From contig JAJZES010000021.1 in NCBI GenBank assembly GCA_021845985.1, forward strand, positions 1-64,000: a DNA stretch of 64,000 nucleotides, written 5' to 3'. Below the pieces are notes generated by a model. The model was not told the DNA's origin and did not search any database. It saw only the letters and a program-made list of their open reading frames with translations. The stretch comes from Pseudomonadota bacterium. GTDB lineage: Bacteria > Pseudomonadota > Alphaproteobacteria > Acetobacterales > Acetobacteraceae. The translations under genes were made by a program, and so were the position numbers. Shown piece after piece: positions 8,592 through 19,404 of the stretch; positions within the stretch are counted from its first letter, which is position 1; each line of letters starts with the position of its first letter.

Positions 8592-9362
8592 ATGCTGAAC
8601 GTGAGCAACGACGACTCAACACCGGAAGGCACGCGGGCGCAGCCGATGGCTGTGCGCGCGACGACGCGGCGCGGTGGCGCCGGCACACGCGGCGGCGCGA
8701 CGCGCGGCACCGCAACGCGCGGCACCGCCACGCGCAAGCCGGCGGCGAAGGCCGCCGCCACGCGCAAGGCGACGCGCACGACGAGCAAGGCCGCCGCAGG
8801 CAAGAAGACCACCAAGGCGACCGCCAAGAAGCCCGCCACGCGCAAGGCCGCACCCAAGCGCGCCGCCACCGCAGCGGCGAAGTCGCCGCGCAAGACCGGC
8901 ACCGGCGCCCGCGCCACCACCACCCGCGGCACCGCCGCGCGCAAGACAACGGCGCGCAAGACGACGGCGCGCAAGGCGACCACGCGAAGCGCCGCGGCGG
9001 CCAAGCCGGCGGCGCGCAAATCGGCCAAACCGGCCGCCCGCAAGTCGGCGGCGCGCAAGGCAGCGACCGGCCAGTTGACGACGGCAAAGGCCGCCATCGG
9101 GCGGGCGACAACGCGCAAAGCCGCGGCGGCAAAGCCGGCGGCGAAGACCACCCGGGCGACGACCCGCCGCACCACCGCCAAGCCGGCCGCGCCGCGCGCG
9201 GCAGCCAAGCCGGCAACCGCGCACAAGACAACCGCGCGCAGCGTCGTCGCCCCGAAGCCGCCGAAGGCACCCCGCCGCAGCCGCAAGGAGGCGGTGACGG
9301 AGACGCCGATCGAGATGCAGCCGATGCCGCAGACGCACGAGGATACACCCTCGGGCGAGTGA
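8592..9362 (+). CDS. Histone H1-like Lys/Ala/Arg/Thr-rich low-complexity protein
   Basis: Highly repetitive basic product (TRGTATRGTATRKPAAKAAATRKATRT...ARKTTARKTTARKATTRSAAAAKPAARKSAKPAARKSAARKAA) with short acidic ends; alternative start ATG 8646. Confidence 0.8.
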   Translation: MLNVSNDDSTPEGTRAQPMAVRATTRRGGAGTRGGATRGTATRGTATRKPAAKAAATRKATRTTSKAAAGKKTTKATAKKPATRKAAPKRAATAAAKSPRKTGTGARATTTRGTAARKTTARKTTARKATTRSAAAAKPAARKSAKPAARKSAARKAATGQLTTAKAAIGRATTRKAAAAKPAAKTTRATTRRTTAKPAAPRAAAKPATAHKTTARSVVAPKPPKAPRRSRKEAVTETPIEMQPMPQTHEDTPSGE

Positions 9363-9367
9363 TCCGT

Positions 9368-9421
9368 GCCGCCGCTCTCTCTCCTGTCGGCGGGAGAGAG
9401 CGGCGCGCGCCGGGCTTTTTT
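9368..9421 (+). terminator. Probable Rho-independent terminator of the histone-H1-like gene
   Basis: gccgctctct...agagagcggc inverted repeat, GC-rich tail, then a T run at 9416-9421. Confidence 0.6.
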
Positions 9422-9480
9422 AGATGCCGAGAGTGATTGACGCTGCCGGGTGCAACCAACCCCGAAGCGTCAATCGCGGT

Positions 9481-10113
9481 TCAGCCGAAGGTCGCCAGCA
9501 GATCTTCGGTCTGCGCCGGCGTCAGCAATCGCGGCGACTGACCGCGCAGCAGCAGAAACAGTTTGGCCGCCTCCTCCAGTTCCTCGGCGGCGCAGACCGC
9601 GTCGATCAGTGACGCACCCGACACCACCGGTCCGTGATTGGCCAGCAGCACGGCGCGGGCGTCGCGCGCCGCGGCGTGGATCGCCGGCTCCATCGCTGCG
9701 TCGCCGGGACGATAATACGGCACCACCGGCATGCGCCGGCCGACCCGCATGACGAAATAGGGTGTCAGGGGCGGGATCGGATTGGCGGCGTCCACATCCG
9801 GCAGGCAGGCGACGGCGGTGGCCATCGTCGAATGCAGATGCACCACCGCGCCCGCCGCCGGCCGGGCGGTATAGAAGGCGCGGTGCATGAACACTTCCTT
9901 CGACGGTTTGTCGCCGTCGAGATGGACGAAGTCGCGATCGAGCCGCGCCAGCCGCGCCGGGTCGAGCCGGCCGAGCGAGGAATTGGTCGGCGTGATCAGA
10001 TAGCCGTCATCGAGGCGGACGCTGATATTGCCGGCGCTGCCGACGGAAAAGCCGCGCCCGAACAGGCTCGCCGCCAGCTCGACCAGCAGCCGGCGCAGCG
10101 CGTCCTCGCTCAT
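9481..10113 (-). CDS. otnC: Class II aldolase, 3-oxo-tetronate 4-phosphate decarboxylase
   Basis: GSAGNISVRLDDGYLITPTNSSLG, VVHLHSTMATAVACL, LLANHGPVVSG; coupled to otnK. Confidence 0.85.
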   Translation of the reverse strand: MSEDALRRLLVELAASLFGRGFSVGSAGNISVRLDDGYLITPTNSSLGRLDPARLARLDRDFVHLDGDKPSKEVFMHRAFYTARPAAGAVVHLHSTMATAVACLPDVDAANPIPPLTPYFVMRVGRRMPVVPYYRPGDAAMEPAIHAAARDARAVLLANHGPVVSGASLIDAVCAAEELEEAAKLFLLLRGQSPRLLTPAQTEDLLATFG

Positions 10114-11387
10114 GGTGCGTCCTCCGCCGCGGTGAAGGCGCGGGTGAAGAAATCGGCGCCGCCGAAATTGCCGCTTTTGAGCGCCAGCATCAGTGCCGGA
10201 CCGCTGCCCTCGGCGTAGGTCCAGGGCACGCCGGGGTCGATCTCGGCGCCGATGCGCAAGCTGCGCACACCGAGTCGCGTCACCACCGCGCCCGATGTCT
10301 CGCCGCCGGCAACCACCAGCCGGCGCACCCCGCGCGCCAGCAGTGCAACGGCGATGTCGGCCAGCGCATGTTCGACCAGCATCCCGGCCGCGTCACGGCC
10401 AAGCCGCCGCTGCAGCTCGGCGACTTTTTCGGGTGTCGCCGATGCGGCGATGACGATCGGCACGTCGTGCGGCGCGTCGGCCAGCCATGCCGTCGCCTGC
10501 GCCGTCAGTGCCGCCGCGTCGGGCGTTGCCAGCGGGTCGAGTTCCAGCACCGGCAGATGCGCCCGCGCCGTGGCAATCTGCAGCAGCGTGGCGCGCGAGC
10601 AGGAGCCGGCGAGCACCGCTGCGGCGCCGGTGACGCGCGGCAGCGCGCCGGGATCGGCCCGCTCGGGCAATGTGCCGGCGGCGCGGAAATTGTCCGCCAG
10701 CCCGATGGCCACGCCCGAGCCGCCGGTGATCAGCGGATGCGCCGCCGCCGCCGCACCGATGGCGCGCAGATGCGCGTCGGTCACCGCATCGACGATGGCA
10801 TAGCGCCGGCCTTGTTCGGCCAGTGCGGTCATCGCGCTGCGGATGGCGCCGGCGCCGCGTGCCACCGTCTCGAACGCCACCAGACCGACGGTGCCGTCGG
10901 TCTGGCGCGACAGCACGCGCACCAGATTGGCGTCGGTCATCGGCGTCAGCGGGTGTTTCTCCATCCCGCTCTCGTTGAGCAGGGCGCCGCCGACGAACAG
11001 ATGGCCCTGATAGACGGTGCGCCGGTTGGTCGGGAAGGCAGGGCAGGCGAGGGCGAAGCCGGCGCCGAGATCGGCCAGCAGCGCGTCGGCGACCGGGCCG
11101 ATATTGCCCTGCTCGGTGGAATCGAAGGTCGAGCAGTATTTGAAAAAGAACTGGGTGCAGCCGGCGCGCCGGAGCCAGCCGAGCGCGGCGCGGCTGTCGG
11201 CGACCGCCGCCGCCGGCGGCGTGGTGCGCGACTTCAGCGCCACGACGATGGCATCGGCCTCCGGCGCCGCGTCGTCCGCGCCGGGCACGCCGATGAGCTG
11301 CACGGTGCGCATGCCGCTGCGCACCAAGGTCGCGGCAAGGTCCGTCGCGCCGGTAAAATCATCGGCAATGCAGCCGAGCAGGGCCAT
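10110..11387 (-). CDS. otnK: 3-oxo-tetronate kinase (four-carbon acid sugar kinase)
   Basis: LGCIADDFTGATDLAATLV, FFFKYCSTFDSTEQGNIGPV, GSGVAIGL, VVAGGETSGAVV. Confidence 0.88.
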   Translation of the reverse strand: MALLGCIADDFTGATDLAATLVRSGMRTVQLIGVPGADDAAPEADAIVVALKSRTTPPAAAVADSRAALGWLRRAGCTQFFFKYCSTFDSTEQGNIGPVADALLADLGAGFALACPAFPTNRRTVYQGHLFVGGALLNESGMEKHPLTPMTDANLVRVLSRQTDGTVGLVAFETVARGAGAIRSAMTALAEQGRRYAIVDAVTDAHLRAIGAAAAAHPLITGGSGVAIGLADNFRAAGTLPERADPGALPRVTGAAAVLAGSCSRATLLQIATARAHLPVLELDPLATPDAAALTAQATAWLADAPHDVPIVIAASATPEKVAELQRRLGRDAAGMLVEHALADIAVALLARGVRRLVVAGGETSGAVVTRLGVRSLRIGAEIDPGVPWTYAEGSGPALMLALKSGNFGGADFFTRAFTAAEDAP

Positions 11388-11391
11388 CTCG

Positions 11392-12426
11392 TCATCCTCC
11401 CAGAGCCTCGGCGAAGCGTGCCGCCTGCTGCGTCCAATCCGGCAGCTTCTGCCCGGCTTGCCACGCCGCGTCGCTCATGTCACGGCGCAGCGCGGTGTCG
11501 TAGATCAGCCGGCGCATGGCGCGCGACAGGGCGGCGACGTCGCCGACCGGCGCGACGATGCCGGTCTGCGGCGACACCAGCGCCGCCGCCGCGCCGCCCT
11601 CGGTCACCGCCACCGGCAGGCCGCGCTTGAGCGCCTCGGCAATCGCCATCCCGTAGCCCTCGTAGCGTGTCGCCAGGGCGAACAGATCGGCGTTCTGCCA
11701 CAGCCGGTCGAGCGTCTCGCCGACTGCTTCGCCGACGAAATGCACCCGGGCGGCGATGCCGCGCGTCTCGGCGAGGCTGACCAGCGCCGCCGCATGCGCC
11801 GCATCGCGCGGCGGCCCAACGATGCTCAGCCGCCAGTCGAGATCGGGCAGCAGGGCCAGTGCGGCGAGCAGCGTGTCGTGGCCTTTGCGCGGCGTCAGCA
11901 CGCCGATCGAGAGAATGGCGCAGCCAGTGGCGGAACCCTGGCTGCGCGGCGCCGCGGCGGTGCCGGGCACCACCACGGCGATGCGCCCGGCGTCAACGCC
12001 GAACTCGCTGACCAGCCGCGCCGCCGTCGTCTCGCTGGTGACGATGACGCGCGCCAGCAGCGGCAGCAGCCTCCGCTCAGTCGCGTGCAGCGCCGCGCGC
12101 GTCGCCGCCCCGTGTTCGGGTTCCAGCGCCGTCGGATGGTGGATCAGCCCGACCGTGCGGCGCGCCGCCAGCGCATCGCCGAGCGGCGCGTACGCGGCGA
12201 GGCCGCTGCCGTCGATCACCGGCAGCGCGTCGTCGGGCAGCGCCCGCCACGCCGCTGCCGCGCTGGCTTGCGCCGCGCCATCGGCCAGTGGATGGCGTCC
12301 GGCAAGTTCGCTGACCGCCACGGCATGTCCCGCCGCGCGCAGGCCGGCGACGATGGCGCGGTCATAGCCGGTGCCGCCGGTGACCGCGGCGATCGGGCCG
12401 GGAACATGGAAGGCGATGCGCAGCAT
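11392..12426 (-). CDS. Glycosyltransferase family 4 (group 1)
   Basis: SIGVLTPRKGHDTLLAAL, FALATRYEGYGMAIAEALKRGLPVAVTEGG; start ATG 12426. Confidence 0.85.
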   Translation of the reverse strand: MLRIAFHVPGPIAAVTGGTGYDRAIVAGLRAAGHAVAVSELAGRHPLADGAAQASAAAAWRALPDDALPVIDGSGLAAYAPLGDALAARRTVGLIHHPTALEPEHGAATRAALHATERRLLPLLARVIVTSETTAARLVSEFGVDAGRIAVVVPGTAAAPRSQGSATGCAILSIGVLTPRKGHDTLLAALALLPDLDWRLSIVGPPRDAAHAAALVSLAETRGIAARVHFVGEAVGETLDRLWQNADLFALATRYEGYGMAIAEALKRGLPVAVTEGGAAAALVSPQTGIVAPVGDVAALSRAMRRLIYDTALRRDMSDAAWQAGQKLPDWTQQAARFAEALGG

Positions 12427-12451
12427 GGCAGTCTCCGAACGTGGTGCGGGA

Positions 12452-13744
12452 TCAGGCGATCCCGGCATCCTGCGCCCGATACCAGCCGATGATCGCCGAA
12501 AGATAGAGTTTTTGCGCGCCATGCAGCGGGATCGGCCGCACCGGCACGATCGGGAACGGCAGGTCGCGCGCGTCGCCGCTGAGCAGATGCCGGGCAATCG
12601 CCATGCCCATCGCCGTTTGCAGCCCGACGCCGCGCCCCATGCAGCCGATATCGACCAGCAGCCCCGGCGCCGGCGCATGCAGATGCGGCAGGAAATCCCG
12701 CGTCAGCGCCACCCGTCCGCACCAGCGATAGTCGATCGGCGTGCCGGCGAGATGGGGAAACATTTTGCCCAGCACCCGCTCCAGATGCGCCCAGTCGCCA
12801 TCGCCGCGCGGCTCGCGCAGCGGTCCGCGTCCGCCGATCAGCAGCCGCCCGGTATGGTCGAGACGGAAATACAGCAGCAGTTTGCGCGTGTCCGAGGAGA
12901 CATGGCCGCCCGGCAGCACGCTGCGGCGCAGATTGTCCGACAGTGGCGCGGTGGCGATCTGAAACGAGTTCATCGCGAACACGCTGCGCCGCAATCCGGG
13001 CAGCAGGTCGCCGGTATAGCCATTGGTCGCCACCACCACCCGCTCGGCCGTGACCGTCGCGCCGCCGCTGGTGCGGATGCGCCAGCCGCCGTCCTGTCGT
13101 GTCAGCGCCTTGGCGCGGCTGTCGCCGTGGATCACCGCGCCCGCCGCCTGCGCCGCCCGTGCCAGGCCGCGCGCATAGGCCAGCGGCTGCACCGCACCGC
13201 CGCGCGGATCGACCCAGCCGCCGAGATAGCGCTGCGTGCCCAGCTTGGCCGCCGCCGCGTCGCGGTCCAGCAGTTCGCTGGCGACCCCGCGCCGCGCCCA
13301 TTGCGCCGCCCGCGCCGAGGCCTCGGCGAGACCGGCGGCGGTATGCGCCCCCTGGATCCAGCCGGCGCGCACCTGCGGCACGTCCATGCGGTGCCGGTCG
13401 ATCAGGTCGAACACCGTGTCCGCGGTGCTGCCGGCGAAATCGACCAGCCGCGCCCCGGCCTCGCCGGGAAACATCTGCTCCAGCACATCCGGGTCGTATT
13501 TCAGGCCGGGGATCACCTGCCCGCCATTGCGCCCCGATCCGCCCCAGCCCGGCTCATGCGCCTCCAGCAGCCGCACCGAGACGCCCGCCTCGGCCAGATG
13601 CAGCGCCGTCGAGAGGCCGCAATAGCCGCCGCCGATGACGCACACATCGGCGCGTGCATCCTCGGCCAGCGCCGGCGTCGCTTGCGCCGGCGGCGCGGTT
13701 GCGGCCCACAGCGCGGGGGACAGGGGGAACGGCTCGGCCATCAC
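12452..13744 (-). CDS. FAD-dependent oxidoreductase (DadA/PuuB-like)
   Basis: ADVCVIGGGYCGLSTALHLAEAGVSVRLLEAHEPGWGGSGRNGGQV; VVVATNGYTGDLLPGL; WCGRVALTRDFLPHL. Confidence 0.88.
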   Translation of the reverse strand: MMAEPFPLSPALWAATAPPAQATPALAEDARADVCVIGGGYCGLSTALHLAEAGVSVRLLEAHEPGWGGSGRNGGQVIPGLKYDPDVLEQMFPGEAGARLVDFAGSTADTVFDLIDRHRMDVPQVRAGWIQGAHTAAGLAEASARAAQWARRGVASELLDRDAAAAKLGTQRYLGGWVDPRGGAVQPLAYARGLARAAQAAGAVIHGDSRAKALTRQDGGWRIRTSGGATVTAERVVVATNGYTGDLLPGLRRSVFAMNSFQIATAPLSDNLRRSVLPGGHVSSDTRKLLLYFRLDHTGRLLIGGRGPLREPRGDGDWAHLERVLGKMFPHLAGTPIDYRWCGRVALTRDFLPHLHAPAPGLLVDIGCMGRGVGLQTAMGMAIARHLLSGDARDLPFPIVPVRPIPLHGAQKLYLSAIIGWYRAQDAGIA

Positions 13745-13751
13745 AGGCTCC

Positions 13752-14483
<732 letters not shown>

Positions 14484-14496
14484 GCGGCGGCGCCGC

Positions 14497-15159
14497 TCAT
14501 GCCGGGCGCCGGCGGCCATAGCGCCGCTCCAGCCGCCCGACCACCACGATCAGCGGCAGGCTCATCGCCAGATAGAGCAGCGCCACCAGCGTATAGACGC
14601 TGGTGTTCTTGAAGGTGGAGGAGGCGATCAGCTTGCCCTGCAGCGCCAGCTCGGCGACCGTGATGGTCGATGCCTGGCTCGAATCCTTGAGCAGCATGAT
14701 CATCACGTTGCCATAGGGCGGCAGCGCCAGCCGCAGCGCCTGCGGCAGCACGACGCGGCGCATGGTCAGCGCCCAGCCCATGCCGATCGACTGCGCCGCC
14801 TCGATCTGGCCGTGGTCGATCGCCTCGATGGCGGCGCGGAAATTCTCCGCCTGATAGGCCGAATAGGCGATGCCGAGGCCGATGATCGCCGCCGACAGCG
14901 CGCTCAGCGTCACCCCGTAATCGGGCAGCACGAAGTAGATATAGAAGAGCTGCACCAGGATCGGGATGCCGCGGATGATGTTGACCAGCCAGCGCGCGAT
15001 GCCGGCCAGCAGGGTGAAGCCGGAGACGCGCATCAACACCCAGACGAGGCCGAGCAGGGTCGAGAGCGCCAGCGCGCCCAGCGTCACCGCAATGGTCAGG
15101 CCGACACCCTGCAGCAGGATCGGCAGGAACTCGGCGCTGTCGCGCAGGAACCCCGCCAT
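14497..15159 (-). CDS. Polar amino acid ABC transporter, permease
   Basis: HisM-type: [43 protein letters not shown]. Confidence 0.92.
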   Translation of the reverse strand: MAGFLRDSAEFLPILLQGVGLTIAVTLGALALSTLLGLVWVLMRVSGFTLLAGIARWLVNIIRGIPILVQLFYIYFVLPDYGVTLSALSAAIIGLGIAYSAYQAENFRAAIEAIDHGQIEAAQSIGMGWALTMRRVVLPQALRLALPPYGNVMIMLLKDSSQASTITVAELALQGKLIASSTFKNTSVYTLVALLYLAMSLPLIVVVGRLERRYGRRRPA

Positions 15160-15176
15160 TCAGCTGCCGCGCCCGC

Positions 15177-15932
15177 TCACAGCCCCCATTTCGCCAGGAT
15201 CGCCTTGATCGTGCCGTCCTGCTGCAGGCCCGACAGCACATCGTTGATCTTCGCCAGCAGCGCGGTTTCGTCCTTGCGCACGCCGATGCCGATCGAGCCG
15301 ACGATGGTGGAGGTGTAGCTGCGCACCAGCCGCACCGCCGGAAACAGGCCGAGTTTGAGGTTGTAGGCAACGATCGGGTAATCGGCGAAGCCCGCCTGCA
15401 GCCGGCCGATATTCACGTCGCGCATGATGTCGGGAATGGTGTCGTAGATTCTGACGTCGGCGAACAGCCCGCTTTTCTTCAGCGGCTCGACATAGACGGT
15501 GCCGACCTGCGCGCCGACGGTCATGCCCTTGAGATCGGCCAGCGTCTGGTAGTCGGCGGCGTTGCTCGCCGGGACGAACAGCCCCTCGCCGTAGCTGTAG
15601 ACCGGGGTGGAAAAGTCGATCACCTGCTGGCGCGCCGGGCTGATATACATGGCGGCCGAGATGGCGTCGATCTTGCCCGCGGTCAGCGCGGCGATCAGCG
15701 TGGAAAACTGCATCGGCACGATCTCGGCGGTGAAGCCGGCCTTGTCGCCGACCGCGCGGATCAGATCGACCATGATCCCCTGCACGGTGTTGGTCTTGGT
15801 GTCGAGGAAGGTGAACGGCACCCCGGTCGGCGTCCCGCCGACCTTCAGCACCGTCTCGGCCAGCGCCGGCCGCATCGCCGCCAGCACGGCACTCCCCAGC
15901 ACACCCGCGGCCACGCTGCGTCGCCCGATCAT
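15177..15932 (-). CDS. Amino acid ABC transporter, substrate-binding protein (family 3)
   Basis: Signal peptide, then GVPFTFLDTKTNTVQGIMVDLIRAVGDKAG and LADLKGMTVGAQVGTVYVEPLKK. Confidence 0.9.
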   Translation of the reverse strand: MIGRRSVAAGVLGSAVLAAMRPALAETVLKVGGTPTGVPFTFLDTKTNTVQGIMVDLIRAVGDKAGFTAEIVPMQFSTLIAALTAGKIDAISAAMYISPARQQVIDFSTPVYSYGEGLFVPASNAADYQTLADLKGMTVGAQVGTVYVEPLKKSGLFADVRIYDTIPDIMRDVNIGRLQAGFADYPIVAYNLKLGLFPAVRLVRSYTSTIVGSIGIGVRKDETALLAKINDVLSGLQQDGTIKAILAKWGL

Positions 15933-16027
15933 GTCGGTTGCTCCCCCGTTGACCGCAGCTTCGCGCAAGTTCTGCGCGGCGGCAATCGACTGGAATCGGC
16001 ACCGCCGCTCCTGTAGAGCACGCCACG

Positions 16028-16768
16028 ATGGAATGGGATGCCCCCGCGATCGTACTCGACGCCCGGCCGTACGGGGAGGGCGACGCCATCGCCACCGTGA
16101 TGACCGAGGCGCACGGCGCGCATCGCGGCCTCGTTCGTGGCGGCTTCGCCCGCGCCCGCGCGGCGGTGTGGCAGACCGGCAATGTGGTGCAGGCGCGCTG
16201 GGTGGCGCGGCTGGCCGACCAGCTTGGCGCGCTCACCGCCGAGTTGGTGCACCCGGCGGCGGCGCTGGCAATGGAGGATCGGCTGACGCTGGCCATGCTG
16301 CGCGCCGCCTGCGCCGTCGCCGAGGGGGCGCTGCCCGAGCGTGAGGCGCATCCGCGCGTCTTTGGCACGCTGCTGCAACTGCTCGCCCGGCTGGCGCAAG
16401 GCCCCGAGCTGCTCGCCGATCTGGTGCGGTGGGAGGCGATGCTGCTCGCCGATCTCGGCTATGGTCTCGATCTCGGCGTCTGCGCGGTGACCGGGGCGAC
16501 CGACGATCTCGCCTATGTTTCGCCGCGCACCGGCCGCGCCGTCGCCGCGGCGGCGGCTGGCGACTGGCGGGCGCGGCTGCTGCGGCTGCCGCCGTTTCTT
16601 TGCGCCGCGGTGCCGGGGGATGCCGCCGACTGGCGCGACGGGCTGCGGCTGACCGGCCATTTCCTCGCCCGCGACGCCTTCGGCCACCGGCATCTGCCGT
16701 TGCCGGCGGCGCGCATCGCCCTCTACGACCTCGTCACCACCCTTGCGGAGACCCCAGGCGATGCCTGA
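16028..16768 (+). CDS. recO: DNA repair protein RecO
   Basis: [61 protein letters not shown]. Confidence 0.9.
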   Translation: MEWDAPAIVLDARPYGEGDAIATVMTEAHGAHRGLVRGGFARARAAVWQTGNVVQARWVARLADQLGALTAELVHPAAALAMEDRLTLAMLRAACAVAEGALPEREAHPRVFGTLLQLLARLAQGPELLADLVRWEAMLLADLGYGLDLGVCAVTGATDDLAYVSPRTGRAVAAAAAGDWRARLLRLPPFLCAAVPGDAADWRDGLRLTGHFLARDAFGHRHLPLPAARIALYDLVTTLAETPGDA

Positions 16769-18977
16769 CGACCTGATCGGCCGTGTCGAGGACGCACCGC
16801 TCGCCGAGGCGCTGTCGGAGCGCTATCTCGCCTATGCGCTCTCGACCATCATGTCGCGCTCGCTGCCCGATGTGCGCGACGGGCTCAAGCCGGTGCATCG
16901 GCGGCTGATCTACGCCATGCATCAGTTGAAGCTCGATCCCACCGCCGGCTTCAAGAAATGCGCCCGCGTCGTCGGCGACGTGATCGGCAAATACCATCCG
17001 CATGGCGATGTCGCCGTCTATGACGCGCTGGTGCGGCTGGCGCAGGATTTCGCCGCGCGCTATCCGCTGGTCGAGGGCCAGGGCAATTTCGGCAATATCG
17101 ACGGCGATAACGCCGCCGCCATGCGCTACACCGAGGCCCGCCTGACCGCGGTTGCCGGCGCGCTGCTGGCCGGCATCGACGACGATGCGGTGGATTTCCG
17201 CGCCACCTATGACGGCGAAGAGCATGAACCGGTGGTGTTGCCCGGCGCCTTCCCCAATCTGCTGGCCAACGGCTCCGCCGGCATCGCGGTCGGCATGGCG
17301 ACGGCGATCCCGCCGCACAATGCCGGCGAAGTCTGCGCCGCCGCCGCCATCCTGGTGCGCAACCCGGACGCCACCACCGCCGAGCTGCTCGCGGTGATGC
17401 CCGGCCCGGATTTCCCCACCGGCGGCGTGCTGGTGGAGGACGCCGCCGCCATCGCCCAGGCCTACGACACCGGCCGCGGCGGCATGCGCCTGCGGGCCTG
17501 CTGGGAGGTCGAACGCGGCAAGCACGGCACATGGTGCATCATCGTCACCGAGATGCCCTATCAGGTGCAGAAATCCCGCCTGATCGAGCAGATCGCCGAA
17601 TTGCTCGAAGCCCGCAAACTGCCGCTGCTCGGCGACGTGCGCGACGAGAGCGCCGAGGCGGTGCGCCTCGTGCTGGAACCGAAAACCCGCGGCGTCGAAC
17701 CCGAGGTGCTGATGGAGACGCTGTTCCGCGCCACCGCGCTGGAAACGCGCATTTCGCTCAACATGAACGTGCTGACCGCCGACCGCACGCCGCGCGTGCT
17801 GTCGTTGCGCGAGGTGCTGCGCCACTGGCTCGACCATCGCCATGAGGTGCTGATCCGCCGCGCCCGGCACCGCCTCGCCGCCATCGACCGGCGGCTCGAG
17901 GTGCTCGACGGGTTCCTCGCCGTTTTCCTCAACCTCGATGAACTGATCCGCATTCTGCGCAGCGAGGATGCGCCGAAGCCGGTGATGATGGCGGCGTTCC
18001 GGCTCAGCGAGACGCAGGCCGAGGCGATCCTCAACATGCGGCTGCGCAGCCTGCGCCGGCTGGAGGAGATGGAATTGCGCGGCGAACATGCGACGCTCAC
18101 CGCCGAACGCGGCGAGACGCAGGCGCTGCTCGCCGGCGATGCGCTGCGCTGGCGCCGCATCGGCAGCGAGCTGACCGAGATGCGCAAGAAGTTCGGCAGC
18201 GGCCCGCTCGGCGCCCGCCGCACCCGCATCGCCGCCGCCGCGCCCGCCGTCGCGGTGACCCAGGAGGCGTTCGTCGAGCGTGAGCCGATCACCGTGATCC
18301 TGTCGGCGCAGGGCTGGCTGCGCGCGCTGCGCGGGCAGGGCGGCGACCCGGCCGAGCTGAAGTTCAAGGAGGGCGATCGGCTGCGCCTGCGGCTGCCCTG
18401 CGAGACCACCGATCTGCTCTGTCTCGTCGCCACCAATGGCCGGGCGTTCACCCTGCGCGCCGCCGACCTGCCGCGCGGTCGCGGCGACGGGCAGGCGGTG
18501 CGGCTGCTCGCCGAACTGACCAACGAGGACGATGTCGCGGCGCTGTTCGTGCTGCGCGAGGCGGCGCGCTACCTGATCGCCTCCTCCGCCGGCCGCGGCT
18601 TCGTCGTGCGCGGCGGCGAACTGCTGGCCGAGAAGCGCACCGGCAAGCAGGTGCTGAACCTGCGGCCGGGCGAGGAGGCGGTGCTGTGCGTGCCGGCCGA
18701 GGGCGATCATGTCGCAGTGGTCGGGCACAATCGCCGGCTGCTGGTGTTCCCGCTCGATCAGGTGCCGGAGATGGCGCGCGGCCAGGGCGTGATGCTGCAG
18801 AAATACAAGGATGGCGGCCTGTCCGACGCGCTGGTGTTCCGTCTCGCCGACGGGCTGAGCTGGCGCTCGGGCGAGCGGACGCGCACCGAGACGGATCTGC
18901 GCGAATGGCTCGGCGAGCGTGCGCAGACCGGGCGCACGCCGCCGAACGGATTCCCCAAAGCGAACCGCTTCGGGTGA
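16761..18977 (+). CDS. parC: DNA topoisomerase IV subunit A
   Basis: [69 protein letters not shown]. Confidence 0.96.
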   Translation: MPDDLIGRVEDAPLAEALSERYLAYALSTIMSRSLPDVRDGLKPVHRRLIYAMHQLKLDPTAGFKKCARVVGDVIGKYHPHGDVAVYDALVRLAQDFAARYPLVEGQGNFGNIDGDNAAAMRYTEARLTAVAGALLAGIDDDAVDFRATYDGEEHEPVVLPGAFPNLLANGSAGIAVGMATAIPPHNAGEVCAAAAILVRNPDATTAELLAVMPGPDFPTGGVLVEDAAAIAQAYDTGRGGMRLRACWEVERGKHGTWCIIVTEMPYQVQKSRLIEQIAELLEARKLPLLGDVRDESAEAVRLVLEPKTRGVEPEVLMETLFRATALETRISLNMNVLTADRTPRVLSLREVLRHWLDHRHEVLIRRARHRLAAIDRRLEVLDGFLAVFLNLDELIRILRSEDAPKPVMMAAFRLSETQAEAILNMRLRSLRRLEEMELRGEHATLTAERGETQALLAGDALRWRRIGSELTEMRKKFGSGPLGARRTRIAAAAPAVAVTQEAFVEREPITVILSAQGWLRALRGQGGDPAELKFKEGDRLRLRLPCETTDLLCLVATNGRAFTLRAADLPRGRGDGQAVRLLAELTNEDDVAALFVLREAARYLIASSAGRGFVVRGGELLAEKRTGKQVLNLRPGEEAVLCVPAEGDHVAVVGHNRRLLVFPLDQVPEMARGQGVMLQKYKDGGLSDALVFRLADGLSWRSGERTRTETDLREWLGERAQTGRTPPNGFPKANRFG

Positions 18978-18978
18978 G

Positions 18979-19329
18979 CTATTTGCAGGTGGTGACCATG
19001 ATCTCGACGAGGTGGCGCGGATCGGCCATGTGCGCCTGAACGCAGGCGCGGGCCGGGGCGCCGCCTGCCGGCAGCCAGGCCGACCAGACGCCGTTCATCG
19101 CCTCGCGGTCGCGGATGTCCTTGAGCCAGATCTGCGCCTGCAGCAGCCGGGTCTTGTCGGTGCCGTGGGTCTCCAGAATATCGTCGATCTGCGCCAGCAC
19201 GTCGCGCGTCTGGCCGACCACGTCGGCCGACAGGTCGCGCGCGGTGCAGCCCTGCAGATAGACGAAGCCGTGATACTCGACGGCCTTGGCGAGCACCGGG
19301 TTCGGCTCGGTGCGGATGATCTTGCTCAT
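18979..19329 (-). CDS. RidA family protein
   Basis: VEYHGFVYLQGCTARDLSADVVGQTRDVLAQIDDILETHGTDKTRLLQAQIWLKDI. Confidence 0.85.
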   Translation of the reverse strand: MSKIIRTEPNPVLAKAVEYHGFVYLQGCTARDLSADVVGQTRDVLAQIDDILETHGTDKTRLLQAQIWLKDIRDREAMNGVWSAWLPAGGAPARACVQAHMADPRHLVEIMVTTCK

Positions 19330-19404
19330 GTGGATGCCTCTTGGTTGTGCCGGTCGGCTGCCAGCGGTCGGCTGTCTAGGGCGGGGCAGGGCGGCGGGGC
19401 AAGG

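Noticed and set aside
8180-9286. 368-aa minus-strand ORF antisense to the histone-H1-like gene
   Set aside because: Its ALRVVALRAVVLRAVV repeats are just the reverse complement of the Lys/Ala/Thr repeats; the plus strand is followed by a terminator in the correct orientation.
8592-9362. Repeats considered as a CRISPR-like or minisatellite array
   Set aside because: No constant-length repeats separated by unique spacers; the repetition is codon-level in a coding frame.
16734-18728. 664-aa minus-strand ORF antisense to parC
   Set aside because: Shadow ORF of parC; composition (Gln/His/Arg/Gly-rich) is not protein-like.
18975-18981. parC and ridA stop codons separated by one base (convergent)
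   Set aside because: Compact convergent genes are ordinary in dense genomes; not evidence of a special mechanism.
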